From: Pectinophora gossypiella | Lineage: Eukaryota > Arthropoda > Insecta > Lepidoptera > Gelechiidae | NCBI RefSeq assembly: GCF_024362695.1 | Contig: NC_065417.1 | Span: forward strand, 12,269,001-12,333,000 | DNA: 64,000 bases | Reading direction: 5' to 3' | Shown here: positions 1 through 10,184 of the stretch, in pieces | Position numbering within the stretch: position 1 is the stretch's first letter | Layout: the number at the start of each line of letters is the position of its first letter | Notes under the pieces: model-generated | Database searches by the model: none | What the model was told of the DNA's origin: nothing | Seen by the model: only the letters and a program-made list of their open reading frames with translations | Translations under genes and position numbers: made by a program

Positions 1-1482
1 GGGACGATGAATGCGGAAGTGCTTTAGCTTGATAAATGCAGCTTAATGAATGTCGATTTTCAGTAAACTGCAAATTGAGCAAAACTTAAACGATAATGAA
101 AGAATTAGCGAGCTCGCGTCACTTGGCAAAGAATCCTAATCATAATAACTCAAGATCGTATCGCGGGTGGTAGCGATGAACAAAAGGCGGTGGCGCTACA
201 ATGGCGCCCGACGCGGGCCCGGGAGGCGCGCTAACAAATTACCAACCCGCAGATAACTAAGCAATATTAAATCATAGTAATTTGTGGTTGCAAGACGCAG
301 CCCCTTTCCTAACGAGTTATCTTGGCGGTATTATTGTTGCTTTTTCTTTCGGAATTTCGGCGATAAGCTTCATCACACGGGATCGTTATCATTAGGTCAG
401 TTTGTACACTATGTGCTGAGATAAATGTGTCGTGATATTGTCTTGGTCCAGATCGTTTATCTTTGTTGCACTAGGTGGAAGAGAGATAGAGTTACAAGTG
501 TATAACAAATATCAAACATTTCTCTTGATTTTCATTCCGCGAGTGACAGCTACAGATAGGGAACCGCTATCTAAATCATCGGAAACATAACATCCGTTCA
601 ACTAAACGTGGCAACTAAGCGTGAAACTGCTATTTCTCCGCTCATATAACAGGAAACCAGGCAGCGAGCGTGTTCCTTGCAATCGGATCTTTTCACTCGC
701 TCCTTCTGCGGCGCATTAGCAATTCTAACCGCTATAGTTGCTCGGAAATTGTAATATTTAGTCTTAATAAAGCCATTCGTAACGTTGAATATCCGGAACG
801 GCGGCCGCGCGCCGAGACGCGCCCGAGGCGGAGCCCGCTCCACTGAATTTACGAGAAAGCTTTATTCACAGCTACACCTACTTTTTATTACTACACACTG
901 AGTAAGTTTCGTTAATTGAAACGTTAAATGAAGAATTCGCCAACGAATATTATAAATTTTAACCACTATTCTCCCACCCGAACGGTTTCGAAACACTCTG
1001 TGACTATTGTATTGTGGAGCGGCAACAGGGAGTTTATTAATGAACCGATATGGAACAATATGACCGCACCGCTTTCTATAAATTCGAACAATATCACCCC
1101 GCGGACAATGGATAGGCGCAATAGCAGCTCTGGCTGTAGGCGCGTCGTATGCAATCTTTTTAACATATTTTAAAAGCAGAATTCCGTGCCAAAATGTTTT
1201 AATTCGGCACTTATGTAACGGGCCTGAATGTATCCTGCCTCGTGAAATTGTGCGAAAAATAAAACGCGCGCAGTCCATATGGAGCATTAAATTAAGCCAC
1301 CCTGTACGACGCCTTTTAAGTGACACAGATTTTTTAACCCCAACGCTCTGTTACCCTTGCCTAATGCAGTATGCGTTGTTGGCATTTTAACAAGGAAAAC
1401 ACTGGGTAATTGTATTTAACAGTAATCCTGCCGCAAAACAATGTAACATGTCCGGCTTTTTTGGGCGATTGCAGGTAACGGG
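1..1482. other. Intergenic, no recognised gene; two GC-rich patches
   Basis: AT-rich DNA with CpG-rich patches at about 180-235 (GCGCCCGACGCGGGCCCGGG) and 785-845 (GGCGGCCGCGCGCCGAGACG). The longest open frame of the window (minus strand, 862-1326, 154 codons) lies here, but it overlaps other long frames in both directions and matches nothing I recognise. Confidence 0.5.
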
Positions 1483-1483
1483 T

Positions 1484-1928
1484 GAATTCAGTGTTTTTTA
1501 CTAATCATGAAAAAATAATGGTGTATAGTGACATCTTAATGAAAACTGTGAACGATGATTCAAACCATGATTCTGAGTTGATATCAAGAGGAATTTTCCG
1601 TCGCAATAGTATGGAACTGAAAATAATTAAATAACTATATCACCTCGGAATCGTGGTCTGAATCATCCCTCTCAGTATTCGTTACGGTGTCACTAACACC
1701 CATACGTACTTGTATGGCTACCTGTACGTACCTACTAGTATGGCTACCTATACGCACTTGTACGAGGTGTAAGTGACATCGTAACGAATACTGACGGGGA
1801 TGATTCGGCTCATTATTCTGAGTATCAAGTGAAAATTTTTGTTGAAATATAAAATTGAAAATAGTTTAATAAATACGATCTCACTAACACGCTGTATTTT
1901 TTCATGATTATTAAAAAACACTGAATTC
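1484..1928. mobile_element. Foldback MITE, family J, about 48-bp terminal inverted repeats
   Basis: The left end GAATTCAGTGTTTTTTACTA and on to about 1535 is repeated inverted at about 1880-1928, ending AAAAAACACTGAATTC. Inside are two more inverted blocks (GTGACATCTTAATGA..., and ACGAATACTGACGGGGATGA near 1785) shared with copies at 46.4 and 58.8 kb. No coding frame; non-autonomous. Confidence 0.7.
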
Positions 1929-1929
1929 A

Positions 1930-3160
1930 GGTTGCAGTTTTATTATTATTGCAGTTATAAACCTACCCCGTAAATTTGATTCACACAGCATCTTTTAAAA
2001 CTTGTATTCTTCGAAAGGAAATTACTTTAATGATCCTACTAAAGCCATCTAGCGGAGGGTGGCTGAAGCACAGCGAGCTTAAGATTTCGTAACCACGTTG
2101 GTTCGCAACAATCCACCACGGTACCATCTCCTAGTTCCAACCAATGAACACATCAACGCCATCTAGAATGACATCCTGAAACTACGCTGGCATAAACGAA
2201 CCACAAGAGGAACGGTGTCCAGTTTCAGTTAAGTAGGGTGTTGTTGTGTTTGTGTTCACATTCGTTAGATGGCGCTGTGTTAAAATTGCATAAAGGGATA
2301 AAGTAGATAAGATTTTTTTTTCATATTGTAAGTACCTTACCTGTTTCAGATGGTCCCGCATCGTGTGGAGCCGGACACTGGAACTAAACGTCTGCAACAA
2401 AAAAAAGTAGCTACAAAAAAGTTTTGCATACCAGCGCTTAGGTACTGTAATGGAGGCGTAGAAGTAAGGGAGCGAATGAATTACCATACACTTTTTATTT
2501 TAATTAAAAGTGAATCTAGTTAAATACTTAAGGGAAATAAAAAACTATTTATGAGTCATTTGTCTGGATTCTGCTGAATTTATGAAAATTGCACTCTTAT
2601 CTTTTAGATTACCACTGCCCACTGCCCTATTTTTCCCTAAAAAGTAGCATTGAGAATGCTACACCGACAAATGGAAATACAAATAGAACTACAATTATTA
2701 ATTGCCATACAGAAATATATTATGAAATAATATAAGCTTTTCGCACTTGTTTATCCACCCTGAAATAATATAAAAACTACTTAACCCGTGTTCTTTCGCA
2801 AGGTCTATACCAAATTTTATTAAAATCGGTTTCGTAATTTAGAAGTTTTCGCGTGAAAACATAACAAAGATTCATCCAGAGTTACTTTCGCATCGGATCC
2901 TGGCAGGGGATGGTCTAACAAAATATCAGTTTGTTAGACTGTTTGGTCAGGACATTGGTGAAATCACCTGATTGATCACAAATAAGGGGATTCCCTACTT
3001 CAGAGGGAATGTTAAGCAGTCGGTCACGGGTACTATTTAGTACTCAAATATGTAGGTTGCCTGGAAGAGATTGCTACTTAGCAATAAGGCCGCCTATTGT
3101 ACTCATTCTATTTCTCTTTTGTTTTGTATTTTGTTGTGTTATGTTTAATAAAGTATTTGT
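1930..3160. other. Intergenic, AT-rich
   Basis: Apart from the family I fragment near 2607-2680, I see no supported feature. Confidence 0.5.
2607..2680 (+). repeat. Family I fragment
   Basis: ACCACTGCCCACTGCCCTAT, TTTTCCCTAAAAAGTAGCAT, TGAGAATGCTACACCGACAA. Matches 16885-16975. Confidence 0.45.
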
Positions 3161-3164
3161 TATG

Positions 3165-3273
3165 TTATGTAGTCATTACATGACTCATGTCAGAGGCTTT
3201 TGCGGCTCAATAATATATAACAGGGTTGATCAGGTCCGTCATAAATCTTCCAACCCACACAAAATAAGAAGAT
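3165..3273 (+). repeat. SINE family A, 3' fragment
   Basis: ATGTAGTCATTACATGACTC ... GGCTTTTGCGGCTCAATAAT ... AACCCACACAAAATAAGAAG. Family A is a tRNA-headed SINE with a GAA tail; full copies are at 33.4, 22.2 and 38.3 kb. Confidence 0.6.
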
Positions 3274-3577
3274 TCGCTGGGTCCAAGACAAAAATTCACA
3301 TGCAAGTCTAATATCTAATGACCTTCTTTTTCCACCGTTAGATGTAAATATTTAAGTTTATAAAACATATATAAATACTAATCGTTCATCTGAGTCAATT
3401 GATCACTGAGCTAGAAATTGCCAGGTATATCATTTCTCATCGGGCAGTTATTTCAACATTAAGTCCGCGTATTTATTATGAAACGAGTTCGCCTACCGAT
3501 ACACGACTAGCTTGCTCCAGCGGGTCTGCTCGAACTAATGACGATAGACAGCAGAAAAATGTCGTTCTTATACCATA

Positions 3578-3850
3578 ACATACATACATACATAAACTCA
3601 CGCCCGTAATCCCAAATGGGGTGGGCAGAGCCACAAGTAATCAAAGACAACTTGCAGCCACTGTTGATACGAAGTCCTAAGATAGATATGATGAACCTTA
3701 TGGTGATAAGGGATCAGCCTATCGCCCATAACATTAGTCCATCATGTTAGAGGACGCAATCCCTCTGTCGGTTTTTACGACATGCCCGGGAAGACAAGCA
3801 GCTGAACGTGTTCTATGTTTTTTATTTGCTCCCAGAACAGCATAGAAACA
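3578..3850 (-). repeat. Family C repeat with (ATGT)n tail, long copy
   Basis: The tail CATACATACATACATA lies at the left. The core CTCACGCCCGTAATCCCAAA, GGGGTGGGCAGAGCCACAAG and GACATGCCCGGGAAGACAAG recur about ten times in the window in both orientations. No protein frame. The 5' end appears to be near 3850. Probably a SINE or a LINE-derived 3' end. Confidence 0.65.
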
Positions 3851-4004
3851 CCCAGAACAGCATAGAAACAACCTTATACCATAATATTATGGATAACATA
3901 ATATTATGTTCATAACATAACATCGTATCACGCCTGTAACCCCAAAAAGCTGGTGTTACTTATCCTGGTATTGCCAGCATAACGGATTGGGATTCAGACT
4001 ACAC

Positions 4005-4510
4005 TGAAAAAATGTCGAAATTTGACGCCAAATATCAAAATTTGGGTCTACCCTTAAAAAGTTACAAGAATTTTTTGGTGACAGTGCTTTTGTGTTTACT
4101 TTCCCCAGCATCACTTTTTTGTTACAGCACTTAGTGAAGATCTGATTTCACCATGAAAATGTCTATAATTTGTCGCCAAATCAGAATCAGAACTCCTTGA
4201 CACGCCGTTCGAAAGTTATTAGAGTTTTCTTGGTGACGGCGCCTACAAAATCCTTATTCCAGCTTCATTTTCTTTGCATCTCGATTACTACAGCAAGTAG
4301 CGAATCTGAATCTGATTTCACCCAAAACATTTCGAGAATTTGTCGAAATCTGTCGCCAAATATCAGAATTTATCGTCACGCCGTTTAAAACTTCAAAGCA
4401 TTTTTGGTGGTATTGCCAGGATAAGCCTTTCCCCAACATCACTTGTTTTTCTTAGCACTTAGCGAAAATCTGATTTCACCTAAAATTTGTCGCCAAATAT
4501 CAGAATATGG
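4005..4510 (+). repeat. Degenerate tandem repeat, about 160-bp unit, three copies
   Basis: ATTTGTCGCCAAAT(AT)CAGAAT-type blocks recur near 4016, 4170, 4347 and 4486. CTTAGTGAAGATCTGATTTC-type blocks recur near 4132, 4298 and 4457. TTTTTTGGTGACAG-type blocks recur near 4072, 4222 and 4398. Small open frames across it are chance. Confidence 0.65.
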
Positions 4511-4532
4511 GGATGAATAAGTAAAAAGACAC

Positions 4533-4601
4533 AATTAAAGCACATAATAACGGGTTCTTACCGCGTTTAAATGGGGATATGCGTTATTATGTGCTTTAAT
4601 T
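4533..4601. repeat. Inverted repeat, about 20-bp arms
   Basis: AATTAAAGCACATAATAACG (4533 onward) and its inverse, CGTTATTATGTGCTTTAATT (ending 4601), separated by about 30 bp. It could be a small foldback element. Confidence 0.5.
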
Positions 4602-4745
4602 ATAATAATAACCGCGTAAACTTAAAATAATGTATAAGTAAAAAGACATTCGACATTTATATTGATATATGAAGTATTCCAGGAGCCAATTCAGTCAATG
4701 TTAACTTTACTCACTAGTTTCTTTTTATCAGATTATTTTAAGGTT

Positions 4746-4817
4746 TCCCCTCCGGTTGATTGAGGGGAGGCCTGTGCCCAGCAGTGGGACGTATATAGGC
4801 AGTTTATGTTATGTTAT
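4746..4817 (+). repeat. SINE family B 3' tail
   Basis: CCCCTCCGGTTGATTGAGGG ... GTGCCCAGCAGTGGGACGTA ... ATGTTATGTTA. 5'-truncated copy, typical of target-primed reverse transcription. Confidence 0.65.
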
Positions 4818-4914
4818 TTTAAGGTTTAGGTTTTGTTTATTTAACGTAGGTATACATATTCATACTATTGTTTCAATAGGTATTGTTCGTTCGAAATGCG
4901 TAATGTTTTAAATG

Positions 4915-5035
4915 TTTAAGCCCCGTGTAATAGGGGGCGAGCCTATTGCCATTAACTGGGAACAAGTCCTGGAAACCACGTGATATCAATTATTTATAAT
5001 CCAAACATGAATTCAAAGTCACAAAGTCGAATTCA
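4915..5035 (+). repeat. Family E fragment
   Basis: GGGGGCGAGCCTATTGCCAT ... AACCACGTGATATCAATTAT ... CCAAACATGAATTCAAAGTC. Part of the body and head region. Confidence 0.45.
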
Positions 5036-5052
5036 GGATTTTAACCTTTGAC

Positions 5053-5213
5053 ACTTCTTCTTCTATCGTGTAGGTTGTGAGGTGGAGTACCAACCTTATC
5101 AACCCTGGTGTCAGTGTTATTATTGAGCTACCAAAGGCCCCTGACATGGCTCATGTAACGACTACTTACTTACATCAGTAAGTAGTAACCGGGACCAACA
5201 GCTTTACGTGCTT
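5053..5213 (-). repeat. SINE family A, 3' half
   Basis: CTTCTTCTTCTATCGTGTAG ... CAAAGGCCCCTGACATGGCT ... CAGTAAGTAGTAACCGGGAC, in reverse orientation. The tRNA head is missing. Confidence 0.65.
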
Positions 5214-5425
5214 TTGACACTAAAAGTAAATTATGCGATCTATCAGTGCTATCACGGATTCACGGTTCTTATTTGTTTTTATAACATTAGATTAGATCTA
5301 ATATGCGTCAAGGACAAACAGAAGAACCGTTTCGCTGTGCTGCTTAATGATGGAGTCATTGTAGAAATTGACCTATGACTATTATCATTAATATTTACAA
5401 CCACATACATTTTATGATTGTGCGT

Positions 5426-5493
5426 ACTTTCCAGTTGATTGGCGGGAGGCTTGTGGCCAGCAGTGGAAAGTATACAGACTATTTATGTTATAT
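5426..5493 (+). repeat. SINE family B 3' tail, diverged
   Basis: TTTCCAGTTGATTGGCGGGA ... GTGGCCAGCAGTGGAAAGTA ... ATTTATGTTA. Confidence 0.5.
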
Positions 5494-5877
5494 TATGTAC
5501 TTACTTAAATAATTAAAGTCCACGAAAATTCAATAATTTAATTCGGAAAATTTACAAATCAATAATTACAAAACATTAAGATTAAACAAACAAACCGAAA
5601 GAAATTAGTAACGTAATTACATAGAAATCATTGAATATATTTAGGGTTTGAATTTTATCATCATGCATCACCCTGGGCGTGTCATAGACTAAAGAAGCGC
5701 GTCTTGGTAAGCGTGGGCGATGGACTAATTATAGAAGACGATAACCAGCTTGTCACTAGTTACAGCCCAGTCAGTGATATTATCTAAAGACACGAATAGG
5801 CTGCAACTACACCTAACCGTGTGCCGAATTATGTGCGAGAGAGACACTCCACGCGTTCCCTCTTTCTCCTTAGCGAC

Positions 5878-6376
5878 TAGGGATGCACATTACGATTCGA
5901 TTTTTGTGAAGATCGATTCAAGTTAATACGATCTAGCGATTTTTTGAATCGATTCACTTCAATGCGATCTTAATTCGATTCGATTCATAAGTAAGATGAA
6001 TCGCATCCTTCAAATCGCATTCACAGACAATCAACTTGTTATCTTAAGAAAGATCAAATACATACAAACGAATACCGACACTAAGTATATTTAAAATTAA
6101 AACACTCGGTCGCACGCAATGTTCCTGAAGGCTCTCACCCGGTACAACGTTTAAGACAACAGGCCTGAGGGTGCCCAGTTGGGCGCGAACCTCGGCTCAG
6201 GGCGTCGTCTGAGAGGAAAAATATTTGAAAGAATTAATCGACCCTAGTGGGTCGATAGCGATAAGCGCTGAATGAGGGAAATAAGTAGTTATGGTTAAGT
6301 ATTTATTTTTCAATGTGATTTATTTTATGAAATCTTTGCAAAATTAGATTACGATTTAAAAAATTGTGCATCCCTA
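5878..6376. mobile_element. hAT-type non-autonomous DNA transposon with 8-bp target duplication
   Basis: A 499-bp element with perfect 12-bp terminal inverted repeats (TAGGGATGCACA...TGTGCATCCCTA) flanked on both sides by the 8-bp duplication TTAGCGAC (5870-5877 and 6377-6384). An 8-bp duplication with TAGGG-type ends is the signature of the hAT superfamily. It has no transposase frame. The left part is rich in repeated GATTCGATT motifs, and the middle carries a nested family H repeat at 6117-6290. Confidence 0.85.
6117..6290 (-). repeat. Family H repeat nested inside the hAT element
   Basis: Inverted relative to the 32.1 and 33.0 kb copies: CTCTCACCCGGTACAACG ... CCAGTTGGGCGCGAACCTCG ... 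GACCCTAGTGGGTCGATAGC. Its presence between the hAT ends means it was captured by, or inserted into, that element. Confidence 0.7.
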
Positions 6377-6884
6377 TTAGCGACTTGCGGCCAACTAATA
6401 CTAAAATATGACCCATAGGGGGTGAGGTCAGCGCCGGAGCGGGTAGTTCCCTTCTACGCGTAATATTATTCTCTATTCTACGCTTTTGCTCTACTCGTTT
6501 ATTGAAAGATCAGTTTATGTACTTATACGTGTACCATTTCCCCTTTCAGTGATTATTTTGAAAGTGCACTTTTGTCTGTAAAAGTTGTCCTATTTTTATC
6601 TCTGATCAGTCAATATTTAGACAGATATTTTTGGTGTTTGCGTTTGTTCGTCTATGTGGGTACCCGCACAGTGGGTCACCGAAACCGTGGCAAGTTTTGA
6701 CAACAAGCCAAGAAAAGCGTTCAAAAATATCAGGTAGACTTCATGGGCTTAGATAACATCATAATAATTACGTTGGTACAACTAGTGACTCCTCTAAATT
6801 AAAAATTATATTATGTTAAAGATTTCCGATCTTATACCTATATATATTCATATTTACGATTTCGAATCCCGGTTGGGACATATC

Positions 6885-7106
6885 ACAAAATCGGTTTGAG
6901 ATCCCTAGTTAAGACATTGCAAGCTAATCAACCGATTGTCCGAAAGTAAAATAATCCGTGCTTCGGAGAGCACGTTAGGTAAATAACTAAGTAAGTATGT
7001 AGTCGTTACATGAGCATGAGATGTCAGGAGCATATGGCAGCTCAATAATAACCCTGACACCAGGATTGATCAGGTCGGTCATTAGTCTCACTACCCACGC
7101 GAGAGA
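6885..7106 (+). repeat. SINE family A, degraded
   Basis: GATCCCTAGTTAAGACATTG ... GATTGTCCGAAAGTAAAATA ... TCCGTGCTTCGGAGAGCACG ... AATAACCCTGACACCAGGAT. The head is decayed. Confidence 0.6.
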
Positions 7107-7324
7107 AGATTTACTATGTAAGAATTCTGTAATGACTTCGTTCAACTTTAAACTTATCGACTTTCGCGTTAGAAGAACATAAGGAAAATATGATTTGTAC
7201 TAATGCTCTGTACCCGGGAACTGCTGGGAAGTAAATCTGAGACGTCCGATCCCTTTATTTATGGTACATGGATTACAAGGATAAATTATACAGAAGCATC
7301 GAACCGTTTTCCATTCCAAACTAG

Positions 7325-7690
7325 TCTCGCATTTTTCTTCGCCAAAGGTCTTTGACTCGATAGCACATATTTACAGGACGTGCGTTATTGTCGACGAATG
7401 AAGTCTGTTCCGTTGTTTGTTTAGAGTTGGTCCTGAGTACGGATATTTTTGGATTCGTTTCGGTAGTTCTGATACATCCCTTGTGATCTTGGTGTTATTG
7501 ATTTAGGTCTAAACATCGAACCTTTCCACTATCTAGATTCATCTCACTTTTTTAAAGGCATTTGACTCGATAACACGTATTTACAGTATGTGCGTTATTG
7601 TAGACAGCAAAACGCTCTCACTGTTGCTTATTTAGTGTTGGTCCGCGGGGTCCGAATATTTTTAGTTCCGATTTGTTGCTTACATCCTGT
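7325..7690 (+). repeat. Diverged tandem duplication, about 208-bp unit
   Basis: Unit 1 has TTTGACTCGATAGCACATAT, TTACAGGACGTGCGTTATTG, TTTAGAGTTGGTCC and GGATATTTTTGG. Unit 2, about 208 bp later, has TTTGACTCGATAACACGTAT, TTACAGTATGTGCGTTATTG, TTTAGTGTTGGTCC and GAATATTTTTAG. More decayed echoes (GGATATTT, TCCGGATATTAAGTTCC) may extend to about 8.5 kb. Confidence 0.55.
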
Positions 7691-7699
7691 TATTGAAAT

Positions 7700-9530
7700 A
7701 TACATATTAGGAAATATTATATTACAGAGTTAGTATTCGTAAATCACTTAAGAAATATTTCTTGTTATTTTATTCGATATCTTACAAAGAGTTACTGACT
7801 ATATTTTTTGATAAAACGAAGATAACTTTCCTTACATTGTTATTCGCGTTCCTAGTTTGGATATTTAGGTATCAGACCTTTTTCGGAGTAGTCTATGTTA
7901 TTGTCCACGTCAGTAATACTTTTGGCTCTCAAATTTTAACAAAAGTATTAGGGACTGATAAATCCGGATATTAAGTTCCGATCACATGTTAACCAATAGT
8001 ATAATGACACCAATGAGCACTCGAAAATATTTCCTAAAGCTTTGTATTTTTACACAGAATATTTGGTTTTTATTAATTTATTTAAAAGCTTGTTAAACTT
8101 GAAATAGATTATCGACAATTAAACATTAAACGTCCGACTCTTTTTCTTTGTATTTGGATTTCATCTTCTAATTTCGAAATTTGAATATTTAGCATTGTAT
8201 TCCGTCTTTTTTTATTAAATTACGAGAGTAAAATATGGATAGCAAAAATATAGAATTCGAAATTATGAACAATTTGTCTTGACCGAAATTGAAATTCTCG
8301 TAACTCACAGGAGTCACAGGTACAATTATTTCAAGAAGGAAATATTATGAGCGATAATTAAATATTATGGCTAGTCTTCTAAAAACATCTGACTCTCATC
8401 ACTGAAAAAAATATTTAGCAAAACTTTGGTTATTGTTTACAAAACAGAGTGACCACATAACTACTACTAGGTAATATAACGAAGTTTTTTGTTGGATATT
8501 TGGATCAGATATGGTATAGAATTATGTTGCTACCTAAATTGCTTCTTTTTATTTTGATCAGAATAATAATGGGTGGAAGATGAGTGTTGGTTGTGCCTAA
8601 GTGTAATAACAAGGGTTATCAGTTATATTATACCCATGATACATACATAAACTCCCGCCTATTTCCCACCGGGGTAAGTAGAGACTGGAAATCCATTTGT
8701 GCGATCCTGACATACTTCTCTTGCTTCTTCCACATACATCAATCGTTTCATACACGCAGATTGCATTCTCATTTTTTTTTTGCATTTATACCCAAAAACA
8801 AAGATAAAAGATGCATGTCTACTATCCATGAAATTTGAACGTTAACACTTTCGTGGACAGTACGCCTGTTTACGTGATTTAACGATCTCACAATTCGACA
8901 CAACGTCTATTTCCGTTGAAATATTTTTTTTCCCTTATTTGCCTCTAAGTATATGAATAGTCCCCACATTCCAATACAGGTATAATAGAGAACTATCTCT
9001 ACTGTAGTATCACAAATAATTACAAGCTTGTTTTGTCATAAAAAAAAAGCTGAAGTAATTTTTGACGTTTGTGTCAAATTAATTTTCATGGAAAATTTGA
9101 GTGTCAATTTCGAAATTTCATCCAGTAACCACCGTCCATGAACGTGCTAAACGAAGGAAACTCTTTCCAGCGCCATCTATGTTGTTATAGGGGAACGTAG
9201 CGTGGAAATTCTCTCATTGGATTGCTTTACATTTTTCGTATACGAGCTCCCCTCTATTTGATATCGCATGCCGTCTTATCGGCGGAGTAGCTCCGAATGG
9301 GGAAATCTGTCTGTTTATTGAATCCGTCTGTCATGTCGGCATATCTTATTGTATCATCTGTCTTGCTGTCAAAATCGTCACTGTCAGCCACAAGACAGGA
9401 ACGAAAGGGAATCAGGTGGCAACGGCAAAGCAACGACATAATGACGGTGAACGGTAATCAAAACATCATGTGACAAGTACAAGCAAATAAATTGACTAGA
9501 CAGACCTTGTGGACTAGAGCAATATTGTAC
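7700..9530. other. Intergenic, AT-rich
   Basis: Holds the LINE family D fragment at 8637-8762 (GTAATTTTTGACGTT-type AT-rich text around it). No gene recognised. Confidence 0.45.
8637..8762 (-). pseudogene. LINE 3'-end remnant (family D): last codons of a reverse transcriptase-type ORF
   Basis: On the minus strand, frames read CMKRLMYVEEAREVCQDR and, after a shift, TYPGGK then a stop, followed by a TTTATGTATG tail. The same C-terminal signature (RLMNVEEAREVC...YPGGK) appears at 44.4, 57.3 and 61.8 kb. Confidence 0.5.
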
Positions 9531-9535
9531 CATCT

Positions 9536-9684
9536 ACTTCTTCTATCGTGTGGGTTGTGCGATGGATTATCAACCTCATCAACCCTGGTGTCAGAGTTAC
9601 TATTGACCCGCCAAAGGCCCCTGACATGGCTCATGTAACGACTACTAACTTACATCAGGAAGTAGTAACCGGGACCAACGGCCC
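9536..9684 (-). repeat. SINE family A, 3' half
   Basis: CTTCTTCTATCGTGTGGGTT ... CAAAGGCCCCTGACATGGCT ... GTAGTAACCGGGACCAACGG. 5' truncated. Confidence 0.65.
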
Positions 9685-9867
9685 AGACTCGAAATAAGTT
9701 ACATAACTTAGTTTCCTCAACTGACCCCACCGGGAGTCGAATTCAGTGATCGAGCTGTGTTATTGGAGACCACAGATGATGCCAACATTTCGCGACTGTT
9801 CAAATCAGGGATGCTATACCGCTACTTGTTTACTTTCCGTACCGTAGTTTATTCTTCTCGTTTAAAA

Positions 9868-10180
9868 TGAAGAAGCATCTCCCTAGCGTTATCCCGTTTC
9901 GCAGGATCCGCTTACCTAACCTTAAGATTTGACAGGTTCGGTCTTTTACAGAAGCGACTGAATTGCATAATGCTTGTCTGATTTTCCAACCCGCGAACGA
10001 AAGGTCATATATGTCACCTATCCACCTCCGAAACACTTTTCGGGAATGTGGGTTTTCCTTCACTATTAAGCACGTGATAATTAATAAATTATGGTCCAAA
10101 CATGAATTCGAAAAGCATTGGGATTCAAACCTGCGACCTCAATGTGAGGGTCAAGCGTTCTTTCAACTGGCCTACCACGG
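9868..10180 (-). mobile_element. tRNA-type SINE, family E, full-length
   Basis: Minus-strand head at 10180 (GTGGTAGGCCAGTTGAAAGA, ACGCTTGACCCTCACATTGA), B box GCAGGTTTGAATCCCAATGC, then TTCATGTTTGGACC, ATCACGTGCTTAATAGTGAA, and a tail GGATAACGCTAGGGAGATGC. Other parts of the family lie at 4.9, 37.8, 41.5 and 55.3 kb. The open frame across it (89 codons) is incidental. Confidence 0.65.
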
Positions 10181-10184
10181 TTCT

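Noticed and set aside
862..1326. Longest open frame of the window (minus strand, 154 codons)
   Set aside because: It overlaps long frames on both strands, has no recognisable motif or domain, and ends in the foldback/AT-rich area. It looks like chance in GC-richer sequence.
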